This document shows positions 53,597-62,978 of a stretch of 64,000 nt of DNA, piece by piece. Position 1 is the stretch's first letter. Each line of letters opens with the position of its first letter. This stretch comes from Eutreptiella sp. 'Long Island Sound 2002' (lineage: Eukaryota; Euglenozoa; Euglenophyceae; Eutreptiales; Eutreptiaceae). A model generated the notes under the pieces. That model was not told the DNA's origin. It did no database searches and was given only the letters and a program-made list of their open reading frames with translations. The stretch spans positions 12,893,079 through 12,957,078 of the forward strand of contig OZ038400.1 in the NCBI GenBank assembly GCA_964036045.1. Direction: 5' to 3'. Both the position numbers and the translations under genes were made by a program.

Positions 53597-56500
53597 GCCC
53601 CCACCGAGGCCACCATCAACCTCCTCGACCTCAACCACCCGGCCGTCACATACTCCAAGGACGCCACAACCGCCCTCCAAGAGCTCCTGATGGCACAGGG
53701 GCCGGGGTGGGTCCCCCACCTCCTCACCTTCCAGGAACAAGGCCTACAGCGCGACGACCCCCCGGAAACCACCCCCATGTATACCCCGGACCAGAAAGCG
53801 TACAAATGCTACTGGCACAAGGGGACCCCCCTATACGCCCAAACCGGCATCCACGTCCACCTCGTCCACCACCTCAGCGTCCCAGGGAGGCTAGGTGTCT
53901 ATGAGGTCGTCGGGGACGGATGGCAACTCAACGTCATCAACACCCACGTCCCCTTCGGCGAAGCCACGGAACCCTTCCTCCAGGCCCTGGCCGAGGCGTA
54001 CCGCCAAATGGCCATGCTCGCCCCCACAGTCATCATCGGCGACATGAACGCCGCCCCCACCCCAGCGGACCGAGGAGGACAGGCCACACCCCAGGACCAA
54101 GCAGTCCGCGACACCATCGAAATGCTGGGGCTCGTGGACCTAACAGCCAGCCTCGAAGGCCAACCATCCCACTTCCCCCACCAAACGGATGCCGCCCCAT
54201 CCCGCATCGACGTATGCTATGGCGACCCCACCACCATCATCCGAGCGGAGGCCCGATATGGACCCCTCCCGCTGGGACCCACAGGCCATAGCCCCCTGCA
54301 CATCCGCCTCACCATCCCCAACCTTCCCCCCAGCCCCCCAGAAGATGCGGACCAAGGCCTACCACCCCCCCTGAAGATGCCCCCGCTGCATGACAAGCAT
54401 GCCTGGTCCCAATATCACAGGGCCATAGACCGCGCCCGGCGCATCCAACCAGACCCCACCGACCTACTCACAGCCATGCGCACGGCCGCCGTCGCCTGCG
54501 GCTTCCAGCAACACCCCCACACAGACGACGACCAACCACCCACGGCCCTGGGGAACATGCTCCATGACCTCTGGCATGCGAAACAACAACTGGCGACCCT
54601 CCTCCACACCGACACCCCCCAAACCCGCCGCCAGATACACCACTGCAGGACACACATAGCCCAAATCAGGGCGGACCTGCAGCGGTGGCACATCCACAGG
54701 CAACAGCGCATCGCCCAGGAACACGAACGGTATGCGCAACACGAACTCCCCTACAAGGCCATCCGCCACCTCAACGACGCCATGACCGATACCGGCCACC
54801 GCACCATCACCACGGTCCGGCAGGAGGACGGCTCCCTCACCAACGACCCAGCCACAGTGCTCCAAGCCACCCAAGACAGCTTCCTCCGGCAACACACCCC
54901 CACCCAAGACACACTGGACCCGGACACCCAGGCCAGAATCGACCGCCTCCCTCGGGTCTTCAACCACGCCCAGAGGAGGCACCTGGAAAAACGCCCCTTC
55001 ACCATCCACGAAGTCCGGAAGGCCATCCACAGTCTCCGGCAACACAAAACCCCAGGCTACGACGGCCTCCCTGCAGAGGCATACTACCACCTCCCCGCCC
55101 ACCTCCTCCGCGTCCTCGCCCACCGCCTCTGGGACATCGTCACGGGGCGGACCCCCCTGCCACCAGACTGGGCAAACGTTGTCCGCCCCCTCTACAAAAA
55201 AGGGGACTGGGCGAACCCGGACAACTGGCGCCCCATAGTCTGTGCGGTCACTGAGGTCAAAATCGTCTGGACCATCCTCCTGCGCCGCATCCGCCCCCAC
55301 CTGGACCCCCACATACCAGCGAGCCTCTGGGGGGCCATCCCAGGCCGCTCCCCACACGAGGCCATCTTCCTCCAGGACACCATCGCGGACATGGACCCGG
55401 TGGACCTCATCATCGCCTCCCTCGACGTCAAGGGAGCCTTCCCGAACACCCCCTGGCTCCTTCTAGAAGCGGTGTGGAAACGCCTAGGCCTCCCCTTCTA
55501 CAACTTCACCTCCGACTACATCCGCACCCGCAAATACACGGTCCGCACAGGAGCAGGCCTCACCCCCTTCCTGGAGCCAGGCAGCGGGGTCCCCCAAGGG
55601 GGAGCAGAGGGCCCCTTCCTGTACCTTCTAGTGACGCTCCCCCTGGCCCTCGCAATCGAGCAGGATTACCCGGCCTACGCACCCTACCCCCTCCTCTCCC
55701 CCCTGGTCGGCTTCGCGGACGACACCAACCTCACCGTCGCGCACACCCCACACGACCCCCATGCCCCGGACCCCGGACCAACGGTCACCCAACAGGCCAA
55801 CGACTTACTGGACGTGACCGTCTCCTACCTCTCCCACAACAACCTCATCGTCCACCCCACAAAGTCAGTGGCCATGATCAAGGGGTCTGCCACACCTCCC
55901 ACCCTGGGGCCACAAGGGCCCCCCATGCAAGTCGTGACGACCACCACCCACCTGGGGGTAGTCCAGGCCGCCAACCCTGAGGACGCCACCCTCCCTCCCA
56001 AGTTGCAGTCACACCTCGCCCATCTCCCCAGATATGCGTCCCCGACCACCAAGGCCCTCTCCCTGTCCCACCAGAGCCTGGCGTACTACCTCACCGGGGT
56101 CTTGAACGCCTCCATAGGCTTCCAAGCACTCCACCTAACACACCCCACCACCGCCCTCCAGCCGGCCACACGCGCCGTGACCAAGGCATGGGCAGCACAC
56201 GGGGGCTGGCCGGCCTCCATACCCACCCGCGCCATCCGAGCGGCATGGCCCCACTATGGAGACGCCATAGGGGACGAGGTGAAAGCGGCCTATACCAGAC
56301 ACACCGCCCTCCTCCTTCACCGCATGACCCACAACCACTCACCGGAGGTCCGCGAGGTCACCGCCATCCGCCTCCAAGCCGCACAACGGGCCCGCAACAC
56401 ATGCCCGCGCTGGGTACTCCACCAGACGGGCATGCCCACCAACATGAACACCCGCCTGTGGAACCACCTGCCGCTTCTGCTCCCATCCCCACACCACGCC

Positions 56501-58903
56501 ATACTCACCAACCACACGTGCCCACAGAAAGGGCCACTGGCGGTCCTCTGCGGAGACCTCCACCACCACCCCAAGGGCACCATCCACACCATAGACCTTG
56601 TCGGGGCCTCCATCACCGTAGTATACGTCACCCTCGCCCAAATGCGGGTCCTGCACCACAGCGGGGCACACCACACCCCCTTTCTACAGCTACCCGAATG
56701 GCCACAATACCGCCTCTTCCACCACTACCTCACACAGACGGCACGAACAGCGGGACACACTCTACCGGGCAGCAAAGACATGCGCAAAGCCTACCGAGAA
56801 TTCACAAGACAACACCCGCGACCCATCCCAGAGACACCGCCCTACGCACCCACCGGATCGAAACACGAACCCGTCCCCCCAGTAACGGGCCCAGTCCCAC
56901 CACTAACCCTACTACTGGCCCCGAATGAAGCCAAACCCACGCAGACCACCGTCATCCACCACGGGGCAAAATGGCGCATACCGAAACACCACATGACCGC
57001 CCGAGACCTACCAAAGGTCCCCCAAGATTCCCAGAGCATGCCACGCACATGTTGGGCCTGTGACCCCGAGGCACCAACCGCACCATGGCCCGTGCTACAC
57101 CTCATAGCACGCCACCACACCCACCCCACGACCCACCTACCACCACAGGCCTACGCATGGATAGCCCCATGGTTCCACCGCACCGACACTAACCCCACGG
57201 TAGCATGGAACCCCGACCACGCGCCCAAATGGCTCTTCACCACTACACCCACATGGCCCCGCCCCGACCCGGCAGGGGTCGCCATCCGTTACAGCATGTA
57301 CGAGCCAGGCAGAACGGGCAAACACGAGCACCCCTACTATCCACTCCACCACTCCTGCCACACACCGGAGCACCGAACACAAACCCTCACATGCCACGAC
57401 CTAAACCCCGACACAGCCTACATCCTCCACTACATCTACTCCTACCTCACACAAGGACAGCCGGAGCAGGGACTCATAGCCCTGTCCCCCCAAGCAAAGC
57501 ACATCATCTCCAAAGGAATAGGGGTGTACGCCACCCCCATCCTACAGCCCACAACCCCAGTAGCCCACCTCGCCACGGGCCTTGCCATATACGCCTACCT
57601 GCCCATGAACCCATGCCGCCTCCCACAACCATCACCGGCGGACCGGCTCTTCTTCACCGACGCCTCAGGCGAATCCGCCCTCACGCCCATCACCGGGGGG
57701 GCCACCCTGCAACTAACCCACACCGGGGAACACTACCACATGGACCACCACACGGGCCACACCACCTATGGGGCCTCTTCCCACGGGGAGCTAGGGGCCA
57801 TGGCCGACGCCATCACCGAGGTCGCGGCCCACCTACCCGCCCACTCCCCGCACATCGTCCGGGTCTGGTTCGTGGTAGACGCCACTGTCGACACGCACCT
57901 GCTCCTCCGCATAGCAAGGCAACCACTTCACAAAGCAACCGCGACGAGCCTCGGCACCCAGGCACTGCTACTCTGGAAAGCCCTACGCAGCCTTCCCCCC
58001 TACGTCCAACTCCACATCGTGAAACAAGAGTCCCACAGGCACCAATACGGAAATGGTAAGGTCGACAACCAGGCAGTACACCAGCGCACAACACACCTAC
58101 CAGCCCTCCAGATCCCTGACCTCGGCCGCAACCACACACACCTCCAACACGTGCCCCCTGTACCCGAGCCCCATCAGACCCCGGACTGGGTACCAGAGGA
58201 CGCCCCCTATTCCTCCCACGACAGAGCGTACCACTACCCCAACCCCGTCCAACATCTAGCCCGTGTCCTCGGCGACGCAGACAGCCGGGCGCACATCCAG
58301 GAGCTCCAGGACAGACTGCAAGTCCCCCTCTACCACTCAGCGCTCCGCCCAGCAAACGTCCCAGCCCACCTCCAGAAACGACGCATCCAGCTCCTCAGGG
58401 AGCAACTGCCTTTCCTCACCAGGGTCGCCAGATGGCTCGCCCGCAAGCACATCCACGTCCCCGACGAACACACCCGTTGCCCATGCGACCACACCACCCC
58501 GGAGGACTGGGAACACTTCAAGAAATGCCCCCTCCATACGGACAGGGACACCCTAGTGGGCTGGTCCCCGGCGGAAACCCTGCGGCAACACGAAGGATGG
58601 CCAGCCCACAGCCACGCACACCAGGCCACCGAACACCTCTTCCGGGACCCCCTGATCAAAGAAGCCACCATGAGAGGGGCAGTGACACAGGCCCTGCACC
58701 GACACCTCACCAAACACACGGAAAGCCCCATGGAAGCAGCAGCACACCTCCAGCTAGAAGCGGTCCGCAGAGCAGCAGCCCAAATGGTACACCGCAAACA
58801 CCTCCTGCTAACACACGCGGAACAACTCACCAACCCCACCGCCAGGGAACACATGCAGCGTCTCATCCATTACCATGCCGTGCATGACCCAGACGTCCAC
58901 TAA
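53555..58903 (+). CDS. ORF2: endonuclease, reverse transcriptase, RNase H
   Basis: The frame is open from the codon after the UGA to a TAA at 58901-58903. The first ATG is 53690, but the endonuclease domain already begins at 53615 (INLLDLNH), so the ATG is inside the domain. Numbered from 53690, the exonuclease-endonuclease-phosphatase motifs are QEQ (near 17), NTH (83), GDMNA (116), RIDVCYG (173) and GHSPLH (200). Reverse transcriptase has KKGDW..NWRPI (500), SLDVKGAF (577), GVPQGG (633) and the FADD catalytic box (674). A thumb and linker follow. RNase H has TDAS (1322), SHGELGAM (1364), VVDAT (1394) and YGNGKVDNQA (1455). A CCHC-like finger (CPC..H..H..CPLH) sits near 1598. It would nick target DNA and copy the element RNA onto it. 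Confidence 0.92.
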   Translation, partial: RGKGRGHKPPQPRPAPTEATINLLDLNHPAVTYSKDATTALQELLMAQGPGWVPHLLTFQEQGLQRDDPPETTPMYTPDQKAYKCYWHKGTPLYAQTGIHVHLVHHLSVPGRLGVYEVVGDGWQLNVINTHVPFGEATEPFLQALAEAYRQMAMLAPTVIIGDMNAAPTPADRGGQATPQDQAVRDTIEMLGLVDLTASLEGQPSHFPHQTDAAPSRIDVCYGDPTTIIRAEARYGPLPLGPTGHSPLHIRLTIPNLPPSPPEDADQGLPPPLKMPPLHDKHAWSQYHRAIDRARRIQPDPTDLLTAMRTAAVACGFQQHPHTDDDQPPTALGNMLHDLWHAKQQLATLLHTDTPQTRRQIHHCRTHIAQIRADLQRWHIHRQQRIAQEHERYAQHELPYKAIRHLNDAMTDTGHRTITTVRQEDGSLTNDPATVLQATQDSFLRQHTPTQDTLDPDTQARIDRLPRVFNHAQRRHLEKRPFTIHEVRKAIHSLRQHKTPGYDGLPAEAYYHLPAHLLRVLAHRLWDIVTGRTPLPPDWANVVRPLYKKGDWANPDNWRPIVCAVTEVKIVWTILLRRIRPHLDPHIPASLWGAIPGRSPHEAIFLQDTIADMDPVDLIIASLDVKGAFPNTPWLLLEAVWKRLGLPFYNFTSDYIRTRKYTVRTGAGLTPFLEPGSGVPQGGAEGPFLYLLVTLPLALAIEQDYPAYAPYPLLSPLVGFADDTNLTVAHTPHDPHAPDPGPTVTQQANDLLDVTVSYLSHNNLIVHPTKSVAMIKGSATPPTLGPQGPPMQVVTTTTHLGVVQAANPEDATLPPKLQSHLAHLPRYASPTTKALSLSHQSLAYYLTGVLNASIGFQALHLTHPTTALQPATRAVTKAWAAHGGWPASIPTRAIRAAWPHYGDAIGDEVKAAYTRHTALLLHRMTHNHSPEVREVTAIRLQAAQRARNTCPRWVLHQTGMPTNMNTRLWNHLPLLLPSPHHAILTNHTCPQKGPLAVLCGDLHHHPKGTIHTIDLVGASITVVYVTLAQMRVLHHSGAHHTPFLQLPEWPQYRLFHHYLTQTARTAGHTLPGSKDMRKAYREFTRQHPRPIPETPPYAPTGSKHEPVPPVTGPVPPLTLLLAPNEAKPTQTTVIHHGAKWRIPKHHMTARDLPKVPQDSQSMPRTCWACDPEAPTAPWPVLHLIARHHTHPTTHLPPQAYAWIAPWFHRTDTNPTVAWNPDHAPKWLFTTTPTWPRPDPAGVAIRYSMYEPGRTGKHEHPYYPLHHSCHTPEHRTQTLTCHDLNPDTAYILHYIYSYLTQGQPEQGLIALSPQAKHIISKGIGVYATPILQPTTPVAHLATGLAIYAYLPMNPCRLPQPSPADRLFFTDASGESALTPITGGATLQLTHTGEHYHMDHHTGHTTYGASSHGELGAMADAITEVAAHLPAHSPHIVRVWFVVDATVDTHLLLRIARQPLHKATATSLGTQALLLWKALRSLPPYVQLHIVKQESHRHQYGNGKVDNQAVHQRTTHLPALQIPDLGRNHTHLQHVPPVPEPHQTPDWVPEDAPYSSHDRAYHYPNPVQHLARVLGDADSRAHIQELQDRLQVPLYHSALRPANVPAHLQKRRIQLLREQLPFLTRVARWLARKHIHVPDEHTRCPCDHTTPEDWEHFKKCPLHTDRDTLVGWSPAETLRQHEGWPAHSHAHQATEHLFRDPLIKEATMRGAVTQALHRHLTKHTESPMEAAAHLQLEAVRRAAAQMVHRKHLLLTHAEQLTNPTAREHMQRLIHYHAVHDPDVH

Positions 58904-61900
58904 CCCGCTCCGCGCCCCGCACGCGCCCCCCGTCTCCATCCACAGGTCTCCAAGGCACCACCACAGCGCCCCGAGACCCGTCTCGCACCCAAGAAGCCAC
59001 CCGGCACCGCCCAGTCCGGCCGAACCCAGCCAGGGCCAACCATCCATCGACGTAGACGCGCAAGACCCCGGCAGCCCATCCAGCCCACCCCCCCCGGACC
59101 CGGGACACCCTCCCCTCACACCGGCCACCATCCGCGACCCCGACCTCCTCCGAGCGACCCTCCAAGACAGGGCCCCGACCACCCCCCTGGGCTGGTACCG
59201 CCTACAAGAGGACTGGACCAAGCTCACCGTCAAAGCCCTCCGGGACCTGACCACCCAAGGCAGCGGCCTCCACGAGACCATAGTAGACCTCGTGCTCTGG
59301 CGAGCCCGCAAACACACCCAGGGCCAGCCCATCTGGATCCCCCCCATCGAGTGGGGCCAGGCCCTGACGCACGACACCGGCAGCAACGTCACGCGTCGAG
59401 GGACCGTACGCCTACGGCGGGCCCAAGCGGAGACGGACCACCCAGCGGACCCGAACCACCCGGAGCAGTGGGAACAGGCCACCGCGCCCAACCGCGACAC
59501 CGCCCTCCGCGCCGCCGGCCTCCGCACCCCGGACGACGACCTCCCCCCCCCACCTACAGACAGTGACCACGCCCCGCCGGAGGTCTGGGTTACAGTCCTC
59601 GAGCGCGGCCACTACTACGTGATAGCCGCTATGGCTACGTCCCACGGCCCGCAATGGATCATCCAGGGGACAGACACCATGTTCGCCCCGGAGACCGCCC
59701 CACCAGGGGCAGTGGGGGACCCCACCACCCAGCACAGGATCCTCAGGGGTCTCCTCCAGCCAGGGGACACGCCCCCAGCCCGCGCCCTGGCCCAAATCAC
59801 CTCAGGGAAGGCGGGCTACCACCTGGGATTGTCCATGCTCTGCCTAACCCACTGGATCCAGCGCCACTGGCCACCCACGGGGACCGTGCCCTGGGTTTGG
59901 GCCATCCCCACCGCCCACACACAAGTCGAAGCAGGCCCGGACACACGACCAAACCCCCCCCCCAGGCCGCAGCAGTCCCTCACCTGCGGGTACCACGCCA
60001 TCCACAGGGTCCTCAACCGCGCGGGTCTTAGCCCAAAGCTAGCATGCCCCCTTCCCACCACTGACCAAGAGGTCAACCAGATACGAACGCTCGTCTGCGA
60101 AATCCTTGCCGCGGCAGCAGAAGACGGCAAGCTTCTCCTCCAAACCGCCCGGCCTACAACTGCCCACGCAAGCGCGCAGCAAGCGGACACATACACCGGC
60201 GCAGCACAACCCCCCGCACAATCCCCGCCCATGCCCCCCCCCTCTCGCTGCTCAACCGGAGACCCACACACGCCCACTATCGCGCGCACCCCCGGGCCCC
60301 GCGACACGGGCCTCCCCCACCCGCCCGAACACCAGCACACGCCCGCCACACACCCACCCACCGGCCACCCTTCACCGCCCCCCACACTCGACAACCCACA
60401 CACACCCGCCAAGGGGAGCCCCACGCCCCGCGGCACGCCCACCCCACCCAGTGGCCCGCCCACGCCCCCCACACACACCCCAGAGGACCCAGGCCCACCC
60501 CCCCCGGCCCCTGAATGCAGCCCACGCGAACTGTTCCCCCCCGCTGACACAAACCCACACGACCTCGCACATTGCAGGACCCGGGCCCAGCCGAGCCCAG
60601 AAAGAGAAGGCCGCAGCCCCGCGCCTCCCTCCCCCGCCGCAGCCGACCAGATCGGCCCGCCGGGCCGCCAGGTCACGACCGGGCCCCCCCAGCCGCCCGC
60701 CCCCAACCTACAACCCGGGGACATGCCCTCCATCCTCCCCGCCGTGGCCGCGGCAGAAGCCGCCGCCCGCAAGCCCGCCCGCATCACAGCCCAACCCGCG
60801 TCCACCACCTCCTCCTCGTCCTCAGCCTCGTCCACCTCCTCCACCTCATCCTCCGACCCCCCCCTCCCCGCCAAACTCATCCTCAAGGCCACGGCGAAAG
60901 CCAAAGCCGCGGCCGCACGCACCAACCCCCCAACCCCCACACAGGCGACTCAGGCACCCCGGCAACCCACCAGTACGACCCCCGACCCGGCATCGACGCC
61001 CTCACACCTCCGGACAGAGGTACTCCTCAACCTGGAACCGGACCCCAACCCCAAACCCGACCCCAAACCCAAACCGGACCCCAACCCCAAACCCAACCCC
61101 AAACCCAAGCCGGCGCCCACGCGACCACACACAACACCGCATACGCAACGACACAAAACCACCCGATACCACCCCCGCCCAGGCCCTCGCCCAAGCCAGG
61201 ACCCCCCACCCACCACGACCCGCGCCCCCCTCCCGCCGGCACCCACCACCACCGCGGAGACGGCCACCCAGCACGACCCCCTCCAAACCCTCATCAAAAT
61301 CCCCGTCATCAAACGCCCCGTCATCCATCCCCCACAAACCACCACCACCGCCGGCCAAACCGACCCAGGGACGTGGGACCCCTCAACCATCGTCACCGTC
61401 AAGCCCGCCCCCCAACCCTTCCTCCATGCCCACCACATAGTGCAGCCCCGGGGACTGCCCACGATGCCCAACCCCCCACCCCCACAAGGGGGACCGGAAA
61501 ACCCACAAGGACTCCATGGGCCATACCCGCAACACCAACCCCACCACTACACACACCACCACCACCAGCGGCCCCACCACCACCACTACCAACACCACCC
61601 CCACCACTACCACTGCCCACCGCCCTACCCCACCGGGCCGCAACCCCCCGTACACCAACAGCACCAGCGGACGGGATGGCAGCCGCCGAACGCCCCGCTC
61701 GCATACCCACCCCCCCCGTACCAGCCACCACCCCCGTACCAGCCGTACCCCCGCGGCCACCATCCGATGGCCGAGGGGGCCCCATGGACGACGGGGGATC
61801 TCCCCCCCCAACCAGCACCGCGTGACGCCCCGTACCCCCCCGGCCACCATCCGATGGCCGAAGGGGCCCCAAGGACGACGGGGGACCTCCCCCCCCAAGC

Positions 61901-62978
61901 GGCGCCGCGCGAGCCCCCCCAGAGGCCGCCGACGCTTCCGGACTGGCCCGACTCGAGCGACGAGGGCCGGTCCCGCAAGCGGCGGCGCTCCCGCTCCCCC
62001 CCCGCACGGCACACTCGCCCACGGCGCCCACACTCCCACCGCGCCTCAACCACCCACTCGCGCCGCTCCCGCTCCCCCAGGTACCACCACGACCCCCAGG
62101 GACCCCGCTCCCGTCGCTCCCGCTCCCCCGGGCTCCACCACGAGCGCCAGCGCCGCCCCATGTCCCCCTCCCCCTCCCCCCACCGGCCACCCAGCCCCCG
62201 CCACCACCACTCCCGCTCCCCCCGACGCAGCCAGGCACGCCGCCACCGCCCCACGTCCACCTCCCCCTCCCCCCACACGCCCCGCCGGGCTCCCCGTTCC
62301 CCCCGCCACCCGTACCCATCCACCACCCCCAGCCCCCGCCACCACCACTCCCGCTCCCCCGGACGCCACCGAGCGCGCCACCGCCGCCCCATGTCCACCT
62401 CCCCCTCCCGCTCCCCCCTCCGCCCGTACCCGTCCTCCACCCCCAGCCCCCGCCGCCGCCGCTCCCGCTCCCCCGGGCACCGCCACCCCCGCCACCACCG
62501 CAGGTCCACATCTTCCCCCCGCCGCTCCAGGACCCCAGGCACGGACCCCTCCCCCCCCCGGGCCCCCGCCTACCTCGCTTGGTGGTCTCCCTCCGCTCTG
62601 CAGGAGCTCCGCCGCTGGGTGAAATGGGCCGGGGGAGCGGGAAGACACAGAGGGGTACACACGGTGCATACCTTCGAGGAGGTGCGCACCCGCACCCCCG
62701 CAAACCCCAATGAGGCCGCCCCGGAGGCCATCATGCCGCAAGCGGCATGGGAGGCCCTCCTCCGCGATGCGGTCCAGGGCCTCCGCCCCCCCTACACCCC
62801 CCAAGCCCTCCGCCGGTGGCTCCAGGCCACCCACCCCCAAACCTGGGCCACCGGCGCCCCCTCCCCACCCCGCCCCTCCCACCACCACCACACCAGGAAG
62901 GGGCAGGACAAGGGCAAGGGAAGGGCAAGGGACACCAAGGACCACACAGGCAAGAGGGCACGGAAGGACCCCAAGTGA
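58875..62978 (+). CDS. ORF3: Ulp1/C48-like cysteine protease region with RS-rich tail
   Basis: 1367 codons, ATG overlapping the end of ORF2 by 29 bp in the +1 frame, which suggests reinitiation or frameshift coupling. After a Pro-rich lead, residues 100-385 are globular: a helix like the Ulp1 entry region (HETIVDLVLW, near 133), GHYYVIAAM with His246, IIQGTD with Asp267, then PQQSLTCGYHAI with Gln366/Gln367 and Cys371. The order His-Asp-Gln-Cys matches clan CE (C48) SUMO/ubiquitin-like proteases; OTU proteases have Cys first. The rest is low complexity: Pro/Thr/Ser, PNPKPDPK repeats near 722-745, His-rich near 890-915, and a strongly Arg/Ser-rich RSRSP domain at about 1028-1228 as in splicing factors. 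It ends with a small globular piece and a Lys-rich tail. Protease assignment is by motif only. Confidence 0.7.
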   Translation: MPCMTQTSTNPLRAPHAPPVSIHRSPRHHHSAPRPVSHPRSHPAPPSPAEPSQGQPSIDVDAQDPGSPSSPPPPDPGHPPLTPATIRDPDLLRATLQDRAPTTPLGWYRLQEDWTKLTVKALRDLTTQGSGLHETIVDLVLWRARKHTQGQPIWIPPIEWGQALTHDTGSNVTRRGTVRLRRAQAETDHPADPNHPEQWEQATAPNRDTALRAAGLRTPDDDLPPPPTDSDHAPPEVWVTVLERGHYYVIAAMATSHGPQWIIQGTDTMFAPETAPPGAVGDPTTQHRILRGLLQPGDTPPARALAQITSGKAGYHLGLSMLCLTHWIQRHWPPTGTVPWVWAIPTAHTQVEAGPDTRPNPPPRPQQSLTCGYHAIHRVLNRAGLSPKLACPLPTTDQEVNQIRTLVCEILAAAAEDGKLLLQTARPTTAHASAQQADTYTGAAQPPAQSPPMPPPSRCSTGDPHTPTIARTPGPRDTGLPHPPEHQHTPATHPPTGHPSPPPTLDNPHTPAKGSPTPRGTPTPPSGPPTPPTHTPEDPGPPPPAPECSPRELFPPADTNPHDLAHCRTRAQPSPEREGRSPAPPSPAAADQIGPPGRQVTTGPPQPPAPNLQPGDMPSILPAVAAAEAAARKPARITAQPASTTSSSSSASSTSSTSSSDPPLPAKLILKATAKAKAAAARTNPPTPTQATQAPRQPTSTTPDPASTPSHLRTEVLLNLEPDPNPKPDPKPKPDPNPKPNPKPKPAPTRPHTTPHTQRHKTTRYHPRPGPRPSQDPPPTTTRAPLPPAPTTTAETATQHDPLQTLIKIPVIKRPVIHPPQTTTTAGQTDPGTWDPSTIVTVKPAPQPFLHAHHIVQPRGLPTMPNPPPPQGGPENPQGLHGPYPQHQPHHYTHHHHQRPHHHHYQHHPHHYHCPPPYPTGPQPPVHQQHQRTGWQPPNAPLAYPPPPYQPPPPYQPYPRGHHPMAEGAPWTTGDLPPQPAPRDAPYPPGHHPMAEGAPRTTGDLPPQAAPREPPQRPPTLPDWPDSSDEGRSRKRRRSRSPPARHTRPRRPHSHRASTTHSRRSRSPRYHHDPQGPRSRRSRSPGLHHERQRRPMSPSPSPHRPPSPRHHHSRSPRRSQARRHRPTSTSPSPHTPRRAPRSPRHPYPSTTPSPRHHHSRSPGRHRARHRRPMSTSPSRSPLRPYPSSTPSPRRRRSRSPGHRHPRHHRRSTSSPRRSRTPGTDPSPPRAPAYLAWWSPSALQELRRWVKWAGGAGRHRGVHTVHTFEEVRTRTPANPNEAAPEAIMPQAAWEALLRDAVQGLRPPYTPQALRRWLQATHPQTWATGAPSPPRPSHHHHTRKGQDKGKGRARDTKDHTGKRARKDPK

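Larger units (their letters stand above)
49322..62978 (+). mobile_element. Giant non-LTR retrotransposon
   Basis: Three long plus-strand frames in tandem: ORF1, ORF2 (apurinic-type endonuclease, reverse transcriptase, RNase H) and ORF3 (Ulp1-like protease region, RS-rich tail). ORF1 and ORF2 share a frame and are separated by one UGA. ORF2 and ORF3 overlap by 29 bp. Domain order and the FADD box fit a non-LTR (LINE-type) element with RNase H, as in the I-like groups. Coding capacity of about 13.6 kb is far above a usual LINE. Neither the true 5' end nor the 3' end or tail could be placed. No break is seen in any domain, so it may be active or young. Confidence 0.8.
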
